Part shown: in pieces, positions 26,510-35,048 of the stretch
Layout: each line of letters begins with the position of its first letter
How positions within the stretch are numbered: position 1 is the stretch's first letter
Source of the DNA: Streptomyces inusitatus
GTDB lineage: Bacteria > Actinomycetota > Actinomycetes > Streptomycetales > Streptomycetaceae
Reading direction: 5' to 3'
Assembly: GCF_014651115.1 (NCBI RefSeq)
Contig: NZ_BMWG01000003.1
Span: 145,685 to 209,684 of the forward strand
Length of the DNA: 64,000 nt
Notes under the pieces: generated by a model
What the model saw: the letters and a program-made list of their open reading frames with translations, nothing else
Told to the model about the DNA's origin: nothing
Database searches by the model: none
Position numbers and translations under genes: made by a program

Positions 26510-27643
26510 TCAGGAGAGCCGGCGCGCTCCGGCGGCCGGTGCGGCGGCGAAGATTTCCGGTCTGCGAAAACTCGCCTCCGCAAACGCGCGCTCCACCGAT
26601 CCGGCCACCCGCTCCCGCGCGGACGCCTCCACGAGCGCGATCGCGGAGCCGCCGAACCCGCCTCCGGTCATCCGCGCCCCGAGCGCCCCGGCGGCCAGCG
26701 CGGCACGGACCGCGAGATCCAACTCGGGGCAGGAGACCGCGAAGTCGTCGCGGAGCGAGGCATGGCCCTCGGTGAGCAGCGGGCCGATCGCCCGCGCCCG
26801 CCCCGCCTCCAGCGCCGCCCGCACCCGCTCCACCCGGCCGTTCTCGGTGACCACGTGCCGGGTCAGGGCGCGCTGTACGGGGTCGGTCAGCCGGGTCAGG
26901 GCCCCGGGCAGCTCCTCCTGGGGTATCTCCCGCAGCGAGCCGAGGCCCAGCGCGGCCGCCGCCGACTCGCAGCCGGCCCGGCGCTCCCCGTACGCGCCCG
27001 TGCTGTGGGCGTGTTTGACGCCGGTGTCGATCAGCAGCAGGGCGAGTCCGTGCGCCGCCGGGTCGAAGGGGATCTGACGGCGGGAGAGATCGCGGGTGTC
27101 GAGGTACAGGGCGTGTCCCTCGGCGCAGCAGGCGGAGGCCGTCTGGTCCATGATCCCGGTGGGCGCGCCCGCGTACGCGTTCTCGGCGCGCCGGCAGATC
27201 AGCGCCATCTCCCGCCGTCCCAGCTCCACCCCGTACAGCTCGGTGACCGCGAGCGCGGTGACGACCTCCAGCGCGGCGGAGGAGGAGAGTCCGGCTCCGG
27301 CCGGGAGGGTGGACTCGTAGTGGAGGTCCGCGCCGCCCACCCGGTGGCCCGCCTCCCGCAGCGCCCACAGGACGCCCGCCGGGTAGTCGGTCCAGCCGCG
27401 CGGGCCCCGGCCGGGGGCGAGGGCGTCGACCCGCAGCTCGACCGGGCCGCCCGGGGTGCCCTGCCCGCCCGGGGCGCCCGGGGCATCGGCGGAGTGCAGC
27501 CGGAGGATCCCGTCGTCCCGCCGGGCGGCCGTCGCGACCACCGTCCGCGACAGGGCGAAGGGCATCACGAGCCCGTCGTTGTAGTCGGTGTGCTCGCCGA
27601 TCAGATTGACCCGGCCGGGGGCCTCCCAGACGCCCTCGCTCAC
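26510..27643 (-). CDS. galK: Galactokinase
   Basis: A 377-residue GHMP kinase that phosphorylates galactose at C1 in the Leloir pathway. It carries the galactokinase signature GRVNLIGEHTDYNDG near the N terminus, the ATP-binding LPAGAGLSSSAALEV (GHMP motif 2), and the C-terminal TGGGFGGSAIALV. Last gene of the galT-galE-galK operon; its GTG start overlaps the galE stop by 4 bp (GTGA). Confidence 0.96.
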   Translation of the reverse strand: MSEGVWEAPGRVNLIGEHTDYNDGLVMPFALSRTVVATAARRDDGILRLHSADAPGAPGGQGTPGGPVELRVDALAPGRGPRGWTDYPAGVLWALREAGHRVGGADLHYESTLPAGAGLSSSAALEVVTALAVTELYGVELGRREMALICRRAENAYAGAPTGIMDQTASACCAEGHALYLDTRDLSRRQIPFDPAAHGLALLLIDTGVKHAHSTGAYGERRAGCESAAAALGLGSLREIPQEELPGALTRLTDPVQRALTRHVVTENGRVERVRAALEAGRARAIGPLLTEGHASLRDDFAVSCPELDLAVRAALAAGALGARMTGGGFGGSAIALVEASARERVAGSVERAFAEASFRRPEIFAAAPAAGARRLS

Positions 27644-28623
27644 CGGGGGCTCCCGGTGCTCCCGACGCTCCTGGCGCTCCTGGCGAACTCCCAGGCGTCG
27701 GCGACGATCCGGGTCAGCTCCGGCCGCCGGGGTCGCCAGCCCAGCCGGTCGCTCGCGGCCTGGGCGGCGGCGACCAGCACCGCCGGGTCGCCCGGGCGGC
27801 GGGGGGCGAGCGCCTGCGGCAGGGGGTGGCCGGTGACGTCCCGCACGGTCTCGATGACCTCGCGGACCGAGAAGCCCTGGCCGTTGCCGAGATTGCAGAT
27901 CAGATGCTCGCCGGTCCGGGCCGCCGCCAGCGCCAGCAGATGCGCCTCGGCGAGGTCGGCGACATGGATGTAGTCGCGTACACAGGTGCCGTCGGGCGTC
28001 GGATAGTCGTCCCCGTAGACCGAGATCGACTCGCGCCGGCCGAGGGCGACCTCGAAGAGCAGCGGGATGAGGTGCGACTCGGGCTGGTGGCGCTCGCCCT
28101 GGCCGCCGTAGGCCCCGGCCACATTGAAGTAGCGCAGCGAGATCGCGGCCAGTCCGTGGGCCGCCGCCTCCCCGGTGAGCATGTGGTCGACGGCGAGCTT
28201 GGTCGCCCCGTAGGGGTTGGTCGGCACGGTCGGGGCGGACTCGGTGACGGGGGCCCGGTCGGGTTCGCCGTAGGTCGCGGCCGTGGAGGAGAAGACCAGG
28301 GTGCGCACCTCCGCGTCGCGCATCGCGGCGAGCAGCGCGAGGCTGCCGCCGACATTGTTCTCCCAGTACTTCTCGGGGCGCGCGACGGACTCGCCGACCT
28401 GTGAGAAGGCGGCGAAGTGCAGGACCGCGTCATAGCTCGGACAGAGCCATTTCGCGGCGTCGCGCACATCGCCCTCGATGAACTCGGCGGCGGCCGGGAC
28501 GGACTCGCGGAAGCCGGTGGAGAGATTGTCCAGGACGGTGACCCGGTGGCCCGCCTCCAGCAGATGGAGCGCCACCACACCGCCGATGTATCCGGCCCCG
28601 CCGGTCACCAGGTATTTGCTCAT
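27640..28623 (-). CDS. galE: UDP-glucose 4-epimerase
   Basis: A 327-residue extended short-chain dehydrogenase interconverting UDP-galactose and UDP-glucose. It has the NAD-binding GGAGYIGGVVALHLLEAGH at the N terminus and the catalytic NPYGATKLAVDHML (YxxxK) around residue 147. It contains RYFNVAGAYG and VRDYIHVADLAEAH as expected. It overlaps galT by ATGA and galK by GTGA, so all three enzymes are translationally coupled. The C terminus ends with a short Arg/Ser-rich tail not needed for activity. Confidence 0.96.
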   Translation of the reverse strand: MSKYLVTGGAGYIGGVVALHLLEAGHRVTVLDNLSTGFRESVPAAAEFIEGDVRDAAKWLCPSYDAVLHFAAFSQVGESVARPEKYWENNVGGSLALLAAMRDAEVRTLVFSSTAATYGEPDRAPVTESAPTVPTNPYGATKLAVDHMLTGEAAAHGLAAISLRYFNVAGAYGGQGERHQPESHLIPLLFEVALGRRESISVYGDDYPTPDGTCVRDYIHVADLAEAHLLALAAARTGEHLICNLGNGQGFSVREVIETVRDVTGHPLPQALAPRRPGDPAVLVAAAQAASDRLGWRPRRPELTRIVADAWEFARSARSVGSTGSPR

Positions 28624-29669
28624 TCGCTCGCTGCCTCTCGCAGTCGGGCCGCCGCCGCCTCGGGCGGCACATCGTTGATGAACACGCTCATGCCGGACTC
28701 GGAACCCGCGAGAAACTTCAGCTTGCCGGGAGTGCGGCGAATGGTGAAGAGCTCAAGATGGAGGGCGAAGTCCTCCCGTCCGGCCGCCCGGAACGGGGCC
28801 TGGTGCCAGGCCGAGACATAGGGGGTGGGCGGGGTGTCCGCGCCGAATATCCGGTCGAAGCGGCGCAGCAGCTCCAGATAGATCCCGGGGAACTCCTCGC
28901 GCGCTGCCGCGTCGAGCGCGCGCAGGTCCGGCACCCGCCGCCGGGGGTGCAGATGGACCTCGTACGGCCAGTGCGCGGCGTACGGCACGAAGGCGACCCA
29001 GTGGGCGGTGGTGAGGACGATCCGCTCGCCCTCGGCGAGTTCGCGCGCCACGACGTCGTCGAAGAGATTGCGGCCGGTGCGCTCGCGGTGCGCGGCGCCG
29101 GTGCGGAGCATCAGCTCGACGCGCGGGGCGACGAAGGGGTACGCGTAGATCTGGCCGTGCGGATGGCCGAGGGTGACGCCGATCTCGGCCCCCCGGTTCT
29201 CGAAGCAGAAGACCTGCTCGACCTGGGGCAGCCCGGCGAGCGCGGCGGTCCGGTCGGTCCAGGCGTCGAGCACGAGCGCGGCTCTCTCCTCGCCGAGGTC
29301 GGCGAAGGAGGCGTGGTGGTCGGAGGTGAAGGAGACGACCTCGCAGCGGCCGGAGTCCCCGGCGAGGGAGGGGAAGCGGTTCTCGAAGACGACGACGTCG
29401 TAGTCGGCGGCCGGGATCTCGGAGAGACGCCCCTCGCGGGAGGGGCAGAGCGGGCACTCCCCGGCCGGCGGCCGGTAGGTGCGGTCCTGGCGGTGGGCGG
29501 CGACGGCGACCGCGTCGCCGAGCAGCGGGTCGTGGCGGATCTCGGGTCTGGGTCCGGTGTCGACCGGTGGGAGTGTCCGGCGGTCGACGGCGTCGCGCAC
29601 GGTGTCGTCGCGGGAGTCGTAATAGAGCAGTTCGCGTCCGTCGGCCAGCCGGGTCGACGTCTTTTTCAC
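28620..29669 (-). CDS. galT: Galactose-1-phosphate uridylyltransferase
   Basis: A 349-residue HIT-superfamily enzyme exchanging UMP between UDP-glucose and galactose 1-phosphate. It has a zinc-site CPLCPSREG (about 72-80) and the active-site GHPHGQIYAYPF, where the middle His is the nucleophile. The GTG start is preceded by GAGGGG. First gene of the operon; the AT-rich region upstream is the promoter. Confidence 0.95.
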   Translation of the reverse strand: MKKTSTRLADGRELLYYDSRDDTVRDAVDRRTLPPVDTGPRPEIRHDPLLGDAVAVAAHRQDRTYRPPAGECPLCPSREGRLSEIPAADYDVVVFENRFPSLAGDSGRCEVVSFTSDHHASFADLGEERAALVLDAWTDRTAALAGLPQVEQVFCFENRGAEIGVTLGHPHGQIYAYPFVAPRVELMLRTGAAHRERTGRNLFDDVVARELAEGERIVLTTAHWVAFVPYAAHWPYEVHLHPRRRVPDLRALDAAAREEFPGIYLELLRRFDRIFGADTPPTPYVSAWHQAPFRAAGREDFALHLELFTIRRTPGKLKFLAGSESGMSVFINDVPPEAAAARLREAASE

Positions 29670-29790
29670 GGTGAAGCCCCCTCACCATCCCCAACACAAT
29701 CAAACACAACAAAGCATGATCCAACAGGAAGCGTCAATGGGTGCAACACATGCGCTTACCTATGACATTCACTCGCATATCCACTGAAAG
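29670..29790 (-). promoter_or_regulatory. gal operon promoter region with T/G-rich direct repeats
   Basis: This is markedly more AT-rich than its surroundings. On the minus strand at 29692-29713 it has repeated TTTG/GTTG units (TTTGTTGTG, then TTTGATTGTG), the kind of direct-repeat array recognised by DeoR-type sugar repressors at galactose promoters in Streptomyces. The -10 and -35 boxes were not fixed. Confidence 0.5.
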
Positions 29791-30119
29791 TGCGGGATTG
29801 AGGGGTGCGTGAAGGCGCGCGTCGGCGAAAGGGATTCGCACGGCGGGACGGGGGTGCCGGGCGCGGCCGGTCGCGCCGGGGGCCGCGAAGCCCGGGAAGA
29901 GCCGACACGGTGGGGCGCCCCCTGGCCTCCGCCGGGTCCGGCCCGGGCGGTGCGCCTCGGCCCGTGCCCGCAGGGCACAGAGGCCATCGGTGAGCGACGA
30001 CGACACCGCGGGTTTCCCCGACTCCGCCGGGAGCACTCCGTGCCCGAGGGGCCCGAGGGCGGCAGGGAAGAGCGTGCGCGCCAAGGCACGGCGGGCGGAC
30101 GGGGCTTCGAAGGCGTGGG
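29791..30119. other. Gene-free stretch downstream of the orphan regulator
   Basis: Open frames run on both strands, but none has a credible Shine-Dalgarno, recognisable product or typical start. I see no hairpin strong enough to call. It is probably 3' untranslated sequence of the LuxR-type gene plus upstream gal control DNA. Confidence 0.4.
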
Positions 30120-30794
30120 CTAGCGCACGGCGACGGTGGCCCGGTCGAGGAGGCCGGTGCGGGCGGCGAGGGCGGCGGCTTCGAGGCGGGAGCCCACGGA
30201 GAGCTTCATCAGGACTCGCTGCACATGGGTGCGGGCGGTGCTGGGGGCGATGCCCATGCCCGCCGCGATCAGGCGGGTGTCCTCGCCCTCGGCGACCCGG
30301 ACCAGCACCTCGACCTCGCGCGGGGTGAGCAGGTGCAGCAGCCGCTGGCCCTCGTCGTCGGGCTGGGCCACCGGGTTGAGCAGTTCCGCGAACGCGCCCT
30401 GGAGCAGGGCGGGGGCCACCACGGCCTCGCCCGCCCGCGCCTTCATCATGGCGCGCTCGACGCCCTCGATGCGCTCGTCGTGGCGGACATAGCCGGAGGC
30501 GCCTGCGGCGAAGGCCGCGGCGATCCCCCGGGGGCTGGGCACCGGGCCCAGCACCACGACGGCGACCTGGGGCCGCTCGCGTTTGATCTTCACCACCGGG
30601 TCGAAGGCCCCCGGTTCGGCCGGGGCGGCCGTGCCCAGCAGACATACCTCCGGCGCTCTGCTGACCACCAGATCGGCCGCGCCCGCGGCCGGCGCGGCCG
30701 CGGCGAGCACTCGGTGCCCGCGCAGCTTCAGGGCCGAGGCGAGCGCCTCGGCGAGCAATCGGTGATCGTCGACCACCATGAGCCGTACGCCCAT
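30120..30794 (-). CDS. LuxR-type regulator with degenerate receiver
   Basis: A 224-residue protein. The receiver opens VRLMVVDDHRLLAEALASAL, keeping the acidic pair, but the phospho-acceptor position reads PEVCLLGTAAP, with Gly where Asp is expected, and the conserved Lys is replaced in GYVRHDE. The HTH runs from LTPREVEVLVRVAEGEDTRLIA to APSTARTHVQRVLMKLSV (about 163-205). It therefore probably does not respond to phosphorylation and may be ligand-controlled or constitutive. ATG 30794 has GGGGGTT 8 bp upstream; a longer frame upstream has no support. It resembles the other orphan regulator at 25.4-26.2 kb in layout. Confidence 0.83.
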   Translation of the reverse strand: MGVRLMVVDDHRLLAEALASALKLRGHRVLAAAAPAAGAADLVVSRAPEVCLLGTAAPAEPGAFDPVVKIKRERPQVAVVVLGPVPSPRGIAAAFAAGASGYVRHDERIEGVERAMMKARAGEAVVAPALLQGAFAELLNPVAQPDDEGQRLLHLLTPREVEVLVRVAEGEDTRLIAAGMGIAPSTARTHVQRVLMKLSVGSRLEAAALAARTGLLDRATVAVR

Positions 30795-30959
30795 TGAGCA
30801 ACCCCCATCCCCCGGCAGCGGTGAACCCCGGACCTGCCCCGGCAAGTTACACGCTTGTTCGACTGCGCGCGTCAATATCTCGGCAGAAGTCCCCCACAGT
30901 GCCGAATTCTTAGCTGAACAGGGTCCCTTATGACTCGACCATGACCAACACATGACCAT

Positions 30960-30993
30960 GGCCCGGCCTTTCCGAGTGGGGAAAGTCCGGGCC
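30960..30993 (-). terminator. Hairpin terminator after the PQQ-like gene
   Basis: Arms 30960-30973 and 30980-30993 pair over 14 bp with one mismatch around a 6-nt loop. The hairpin lies 64 bp beyond the stop of the minus-strand beta-propeller gene and upstream of the regulator. Confidence 0.65.
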
Positions 30994-31056
30994 TGGTCGA
31001 TGCGGTCGAGATTCGGCCGATTCAGCTGAATCCATCGGTTGGGGCGGGCGTTCGAT

Positions 31057-32724
31057 TCAGCCGGTCCGGTAGCCGAGGATCAGGGTCCGGTCGCCGTAGG
31101 TGTGCTCGCTGATCAGGGATCCGCTCAGAAACAGCCGTCCGTCCGCGAATCGCATCTCGTCGCCGTCGGCGGTGAAACTCCGCTCCCGGTCGCTGGACTC
31201 CTTGTCCCCCGGGTTCTTCATCAGCACCGTCTGCCGGAAGGTGCCGCCGTCGATACTGATCACCTGTCCGCCGGTGTCATATGCCGCCGTCTTGTAGGCG
31301 ATCAGATTTCCGCCGTCCATCCGCATCGGCAGCAGCAGATGCCGGGCTCCGGCCTCAGTGCGGTCGCTGGTCGGCTTGCCGGTGGCGAGATCGAAGGAGA
31401 CGATCTCATTGGTGTCCTGGAATCCCGAGGAACTCTCCCGCGCGGCGGTCGGCAGATAGACCCTGCCGTTGCCCACCACGATCTTCTTGCAGTTCTCGAC
31501 CTCGGTCACCCGGCACTTGGCCTCATAGGCGTCCCGCGCGGCCGGGATCCTGGCGCGCAGCCCGCCCCTCTCGTCCACCGAGAAGAGGTCGGAGAAGCCG
31601 GAGGATCCGGCGGTGTCACCGACGTCGGCCGCCACCACCAGGGGTTTGGTCGAGACGACGCTCGCGTACTTCACCGTCTCGGGCATCTTGTACGTGAAGA
31701 GGGGGCGGCCGTCCTTCGGGTCGAGCCCCTGGACGGTGACCTGGGGCTCGCCGACCCGGCCGCACTGGCGGACCGCGACGAGCGCGGGCCCGCCCGCGTA
31801 CCCCCGGTCGTGGCAGCCGTCGGCGGAGGCCTTCGGCTTCCAGCGCACCTTGCCGCTGTTCAGGTCGAAGGCCGCGCCGCCGTTCAGACCGCCCGCGGCG
31901 ACCGTCGAGCCGCTCTGGGTGACTTCGGCGAAGACGACCTTGGCGTCGCCGCCGGTGGCGCTGGTGACCGAGGTGCGCCAGAGCAGCTTGCCACTGGCAA
32001 GGTCGACCACACCGACCTCGGTGCACGGCTGGAAATAGCGCGGCCCGGTGCGCTTGGCGGCCTCGAAGAGGATCGCGGCCTTGCCGTCGGCGGACTGGTG
32101 GAGGGAGGAGGCGCAGATCTGGCCGGGGAGGGAGAGCGTCCAGGAGACCGTGCCCCGGTCCGCGTCATGGCCGACGATCGAGTTGAGGCCGGGCTTGACG
32201 AAGGTCTTCCCCGCGATCCAGGAGCCCTTGACCGAGGTGATGCTCTTGACCTCGGGCTCGGGGCGGTGGAAGGCGAGCCCGGCGGCGGGGTCGGCGGGAA
32301 CCTTCTCCGCGCCGGGGCCGTCGGGGGCGCTGCCGCCTTCCTCCTTCCCGCTCTTCCCGCCGTCGTCCTTCTTCTTGTGCCCGCCCGCGCCCGCCGCGGG
32401 GCGGGCGGGGTCGTCCCGGTCCCCGAAGGCCGCGTAGGCGATCCCGCCGCCGCCGATCAGCAGCAGCGCACCGGCCACCGCGACGATCGTCCGGGTCCGC
32501 CTGCCGGGCTTCTTGGCACCGCCGGAGCCGGAGCCGGGGTGGGGCTGCATGGGCTGCGTCGGATACCCGTACTGCTGCTGCGGGTACTGCTGCTGCGGGT
32601 ACCCGTAGCCGGGCGGCGGCTGTACGGGCGGGCCGAAGCCTCCCGCGAAACCGGGCGGGGGCTCCTGCGGCGGCCCGAAACCGGGCGGCGGCTGATTCGG
32701 CGGGGGCGGGGGCGGTTGCGTCAT
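31057..32724 (-). CDS. PQQ-like beta-propeller membrane protein (copy 2)
   Basis: A 555-residue protein with three parts: a Pro/Gln/Tyr/Gly-rich cytoplasmic N terminus (about 1-70, with YPQQQYPQQQYGYP-type repeats), one transmembrane helix (about 76-97), a charged linker, and an extracytoplasmic PQQ-like beta-propeller (about 150-555) with repeated FDLxSGKxxW blades (for example FDLNSGKVRWKPKA). Cysteine pairs in the blades suggest disulfides. It is BamB-like in fold, but actinobacteria lack the BAM complex, so an envelope sensor or scaffold is more likely. It is a paralogue of the gene directly upstream. Confidence 0.82.
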   Translation of the reverse strand: MTQPPPPPPNQPPPGFGPPQEPPPGFAGGFGPPVQPPPGYGYPQQQYPQQQYGYPTQPMQPHPGSGSGGAKKPGRRTRTIVAVAGALLLIGGGGIAYAAFGDRDDPARPAAGAGGHKKKDDGGKSGKEEGGSAPDGPGAEKVPADPAAGLAFHRPEPEVKSITSVKGSWIAGKTFVKPGLNSIVGHDADRGTVSWTLSLPGQICASSLHQSADGKAAILFEAAKRTGPRYFQPCTEVGVVDLASGKLLWRTSVTSATGGDAKVVFAEVTQSGSTVAAGGLNGGAAFDLNSGKVRWKPKASADGCHDRGYAGGPALVAVRQCGRVGEPQVTVQGLDPKDGRPLFTYKMPETVKYASVVSTKPLVVAADVGDTAGSSGFSDLFSVDERGGLRARIPAARDAYEAKCRVTEVENCKKIVVGNGRVYLPTAARESSSGFQDTNEIVSFDLATGKPTSDRTEAGARHLLLPMRMDGGNLIAYKTAAYDTGGQVISIDGGTFRQTVLMKNPGDKESSDRERSFTADGDEMRFADGRLFLSGSLISEHTYGDRTLILGYRTG

Positions 32725-32788
32725 GGCGTGCGTACCTCGGGGCGGATCGGAGCGGGTGGGGACGAGCAGGGTTCGGAACCCGCCGTGA

Positions 32789-34777
32789 TCACTTGGTGAA
32801 GGCCATCATCGTCCTCGTCCGCATCTCCTCCGCGTCGTTGCGGGCGCTGACCCGGCCGCTGGCGATGAAGAACCGGCCGCCGTCGTAGACCATCCGCGAG
32901 GAGTAGAAGGTGCTCTCCTCCTGCGCGGTCGCGTCCTGGAGCTTCAGCAGCGCCTTCGGCGCGCCGCCCGACGGCGAGATGGTGGCGAGCATTCCGCCCT
33001 TGTCCCAGGTCGGTTCGCGGTAGGCGAGGACGTTCCCGCCCTCCATCCGCAGCGGCATGATGGTGCTGTCACCGCCGGACGGTGTGCGCCAGGTGGGCCG
33101 GCCGCTGTCGAGGTCGAAGGCGACGACCTCGTTGGCCCCGCCGGGGCGGGCCGACTGGGTGGCCATGTAGAGGGCGTCGGCATCGGCCGCGACCCCGATG
33201 CAGCCCTCCAGGTTCTCGCCCAGGACGACGAACGATCCGCCGCACCTCGGCTGGAACTTGTCCTTGCCGCCCTGGATCCGCGAGCGCTCGGTGCCGTTCG
33301 CGTTGAGCGCGACGACACCCCACTTCTTCTCCTTGGACTGCTTGAGCGAGACGACGATCGGGTCGGCGGAGAAGACCTTCTCGACCTCCCAGCCCTCGGG
33401 GGCCTTGTAGGTCCACTTCGCCCTGCCGGTGGCGGGGTCGATCTCCTGGAGCTGGTGCTTGGGCTTGTTCCAGTCCGTGGTGGGGCACTGGGTCGCGGCG
33501 AGCAGCTTGGGACCGCCCGCGAAGGCGAACGGCTTGCAGCCGCTGACCGGCCCCTTGAAGAGCTGCCTGCCGTCGGCCATCGAGAAGCCGAAGGAGTTGC
33601 CGAGTCCGGCGGCTCCGAGGGTGTCGCCGCTGATGGTGAGCGTGAAGTCGGTGAGCGCGTTGAAGCCCTCGCCGGTGCGGAGGGTCTTCTTCCAGCCCGG
33701 CTTGCCGGTCTTCAGGTCGATCATCCGGAGGTCGAGGCACTCGGCCCTCTCGGTGTGGCCGTCCTTCACCCCGACGACGATCTTTCCGTCGGGGGAGGGC
33801 TCCAGCGTCGCCGAGCAGATCTCGGTGTCGACCGGCACGGTCCACTTCTTCTTGCCGTCGGCGGCGGAGTAGCCGACGATCCGCTTGTACATGGCGCGTA
33901 CGACGGTGTCCCCGGCGACCCAGGGGCCGAAGGCGTCGACGCCGTTGCGCGGCAGGTCGACATCGTTGGTGGTGACGAACGCGATCTTCGCCTCGCCGTT
34001 CTGGCGTCCGGCGTTCAGCTCGCCGTCCCCGTCGCCGTCCGGCCGTTCGCCGGCCTCGGCGCCGGGGTCCTCCTTCTCCGGGTCCGTGCCGGAGGCCGGT
34101 CCTTCGGAGGCGGGGTCGGCGGGCCCCGGGCCGTCGCTCTTGCTGACGTTCTTCTTGCGGCTGCCCCCGCTGTCGCCCTCACTGACGACGAAGTAGGTCC
34201 CGGCCCCGATGACCAGCAGCGCGGCGGTGGCCGCGCCGATCACCACGGCCGGCTTCCGCTTGAAGAACCCGCCACCGCCGCCGGTGCCGCCGCCGGGCGG
34301 GGTGCTGTACGGGGGCTGCCCCTGGTCCTGCCACTGGTAGCCGAGCTGCGGCGCCGGGGGCTGCTGGCCGTACGGGCCGGGCTGCTGCTGCGGGTACTGC
34401 TGCTGATATCCGTACGCGGGCTGTGGCTGCTGCTGCGGATAGCCGTACCCCGGCGGCGGGCTCTGCGGGTACGGCTCCGACTGCGGGTACGGCTGCGGCT
34501 GCGGCGGGGTCTGCGGCGGTCCCTGGTACGGAGGCATCACCGGCGGGCGCGCGTCCTGCGGCGGTATGTGCGGGCCGCCGTACCGGGGGTCGGCCCGCTG
34601 CTCCGGAGCGGGGTCGGCCGCCCAGGGGTTCTGCCGGGGGTCCACCCGGGGATCCGACGGCTGGTCGGGCGGCTGGTCCTGCGGCTGGTCCGGCGGCGTC
34701 CACTGGCGCGGATCCGGCTGCCGGTCCTGGGGAGCCCCGAAGCCTCCCGGCGGTTGCTGGCTGGGCGGCTGAGACAT
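32789..34777 (-). CDS. PQQ-like beta-propeller membrane protein (copy 1)
   Basis: A 662-residue paralogue of the downstream gene, with the same layout: a long Pro/Gln/Asp-rich N terminus (about 1-185), one transmembrane helix (about 195-215, ending FVVSEGD), an acidic linker and a beta-propeller with blades such as DLKTGKPGW and DPATGRAKWTYKA. The two genes are 64 bp apart on one strand and probably form an operon from tandem duplication. The start has AAAGGGGA upstream. The Gln/Pro-rich cytoplasmic tails resemble those of many actinobacterial envelope proteins; the ligand is unknown. Confidence 0.82.
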   Translation of the reverse strand: MSQPPSQQPPGGFGAPQDRQPDPRQWTPPDQPQDQPPDQPSDPRVDPRQNPWAADPAPEQRADPRYGGPHIPPQDARPPVMPPYQGPPQTPPQPQPYPQSEPYPQSPPPGYGYPQQQPQPAYGYQQQYPQQQPGPYGQQPPAPQLGYQWQDQGQPPYSTPPGGGTGGGGGFFKRKPAVVIGAATAALLVIGAGTYFVVSEGDSGGSRKKNVSKSDGPGPADPASEGPASGTDPEKEDPGAEAGERPDGDGDGELNAGRQNGEAKIAFVTTNDVDLPRNGVDAFGPWVAGDTVVRAMYKRIVGYSAADGKKKWTVPVDTEICSATLEPSPDGKIVVGVKDGHTERAECLDLRMIDLKTGKPGWKKTLRTGEGFNALTDFTLTISGDTLGAAGLGNSFGFSMADGRQLFKGPVSGCKPFAFAGGPKLLAATQCPTTDWNKPKHQLQEIDPATGRAKWTYKAPEGWEVEKVFSADPIVVSLKQSKEKKWGVVALNANGTERSRIQGGKDKFQPRCGGSFVVLGENLEGCIGVAADADALYMATQSARPGGANEVVAFDLDSGRPTWRTPSGGDSTIMPLRMEGGNVLAYREPTWDKGGMLATISPSGGAPKALLKLQDATAQEESTFYSSRMVYDGGRFFIASGRVSARNDAEEMRTRTMMAFTK

Positions 34778-35048
34778 CGCGCGTCCCCTTTCCTACGATC
34801 CCCCGCCCGAACCGTTCTCCCCCGCGTTCCGGCGGGCACCTCGGAGCGGGTGCCACGGCCCGGAAAGGAGCGTTTTCGGACAGGGTCCCGTGTATTCACG
34901 ACACTGAGCGGGGCTTCTTTCTATCACCCGAACGGCCCCCGCCCCGGCCCGGTCCACGGCTGTACCCAAGGGCGAACCGAGCCGTCATCCCCCTGTTACG
35001 AGAGTGCTCACCGTATGAATCCGGCTACGGGGCCTGCGCTGAATCCGG

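Noticed and set aside
29805..30123. Small plus-strand ORFs between galT and the LuxR-type gene
   Set aside because: They lack Shine-Dalgarno sequences and recognisable motifs, and their composition is that of GC-rich intergenic DNA.
34778..35048. Possible small gene between the PQQ-like gene and the O-methyltransferase
   Set aside because: No start codon with a convincing ribosome binding site or protein-like text was seen in either strand of this 271-bp gap.
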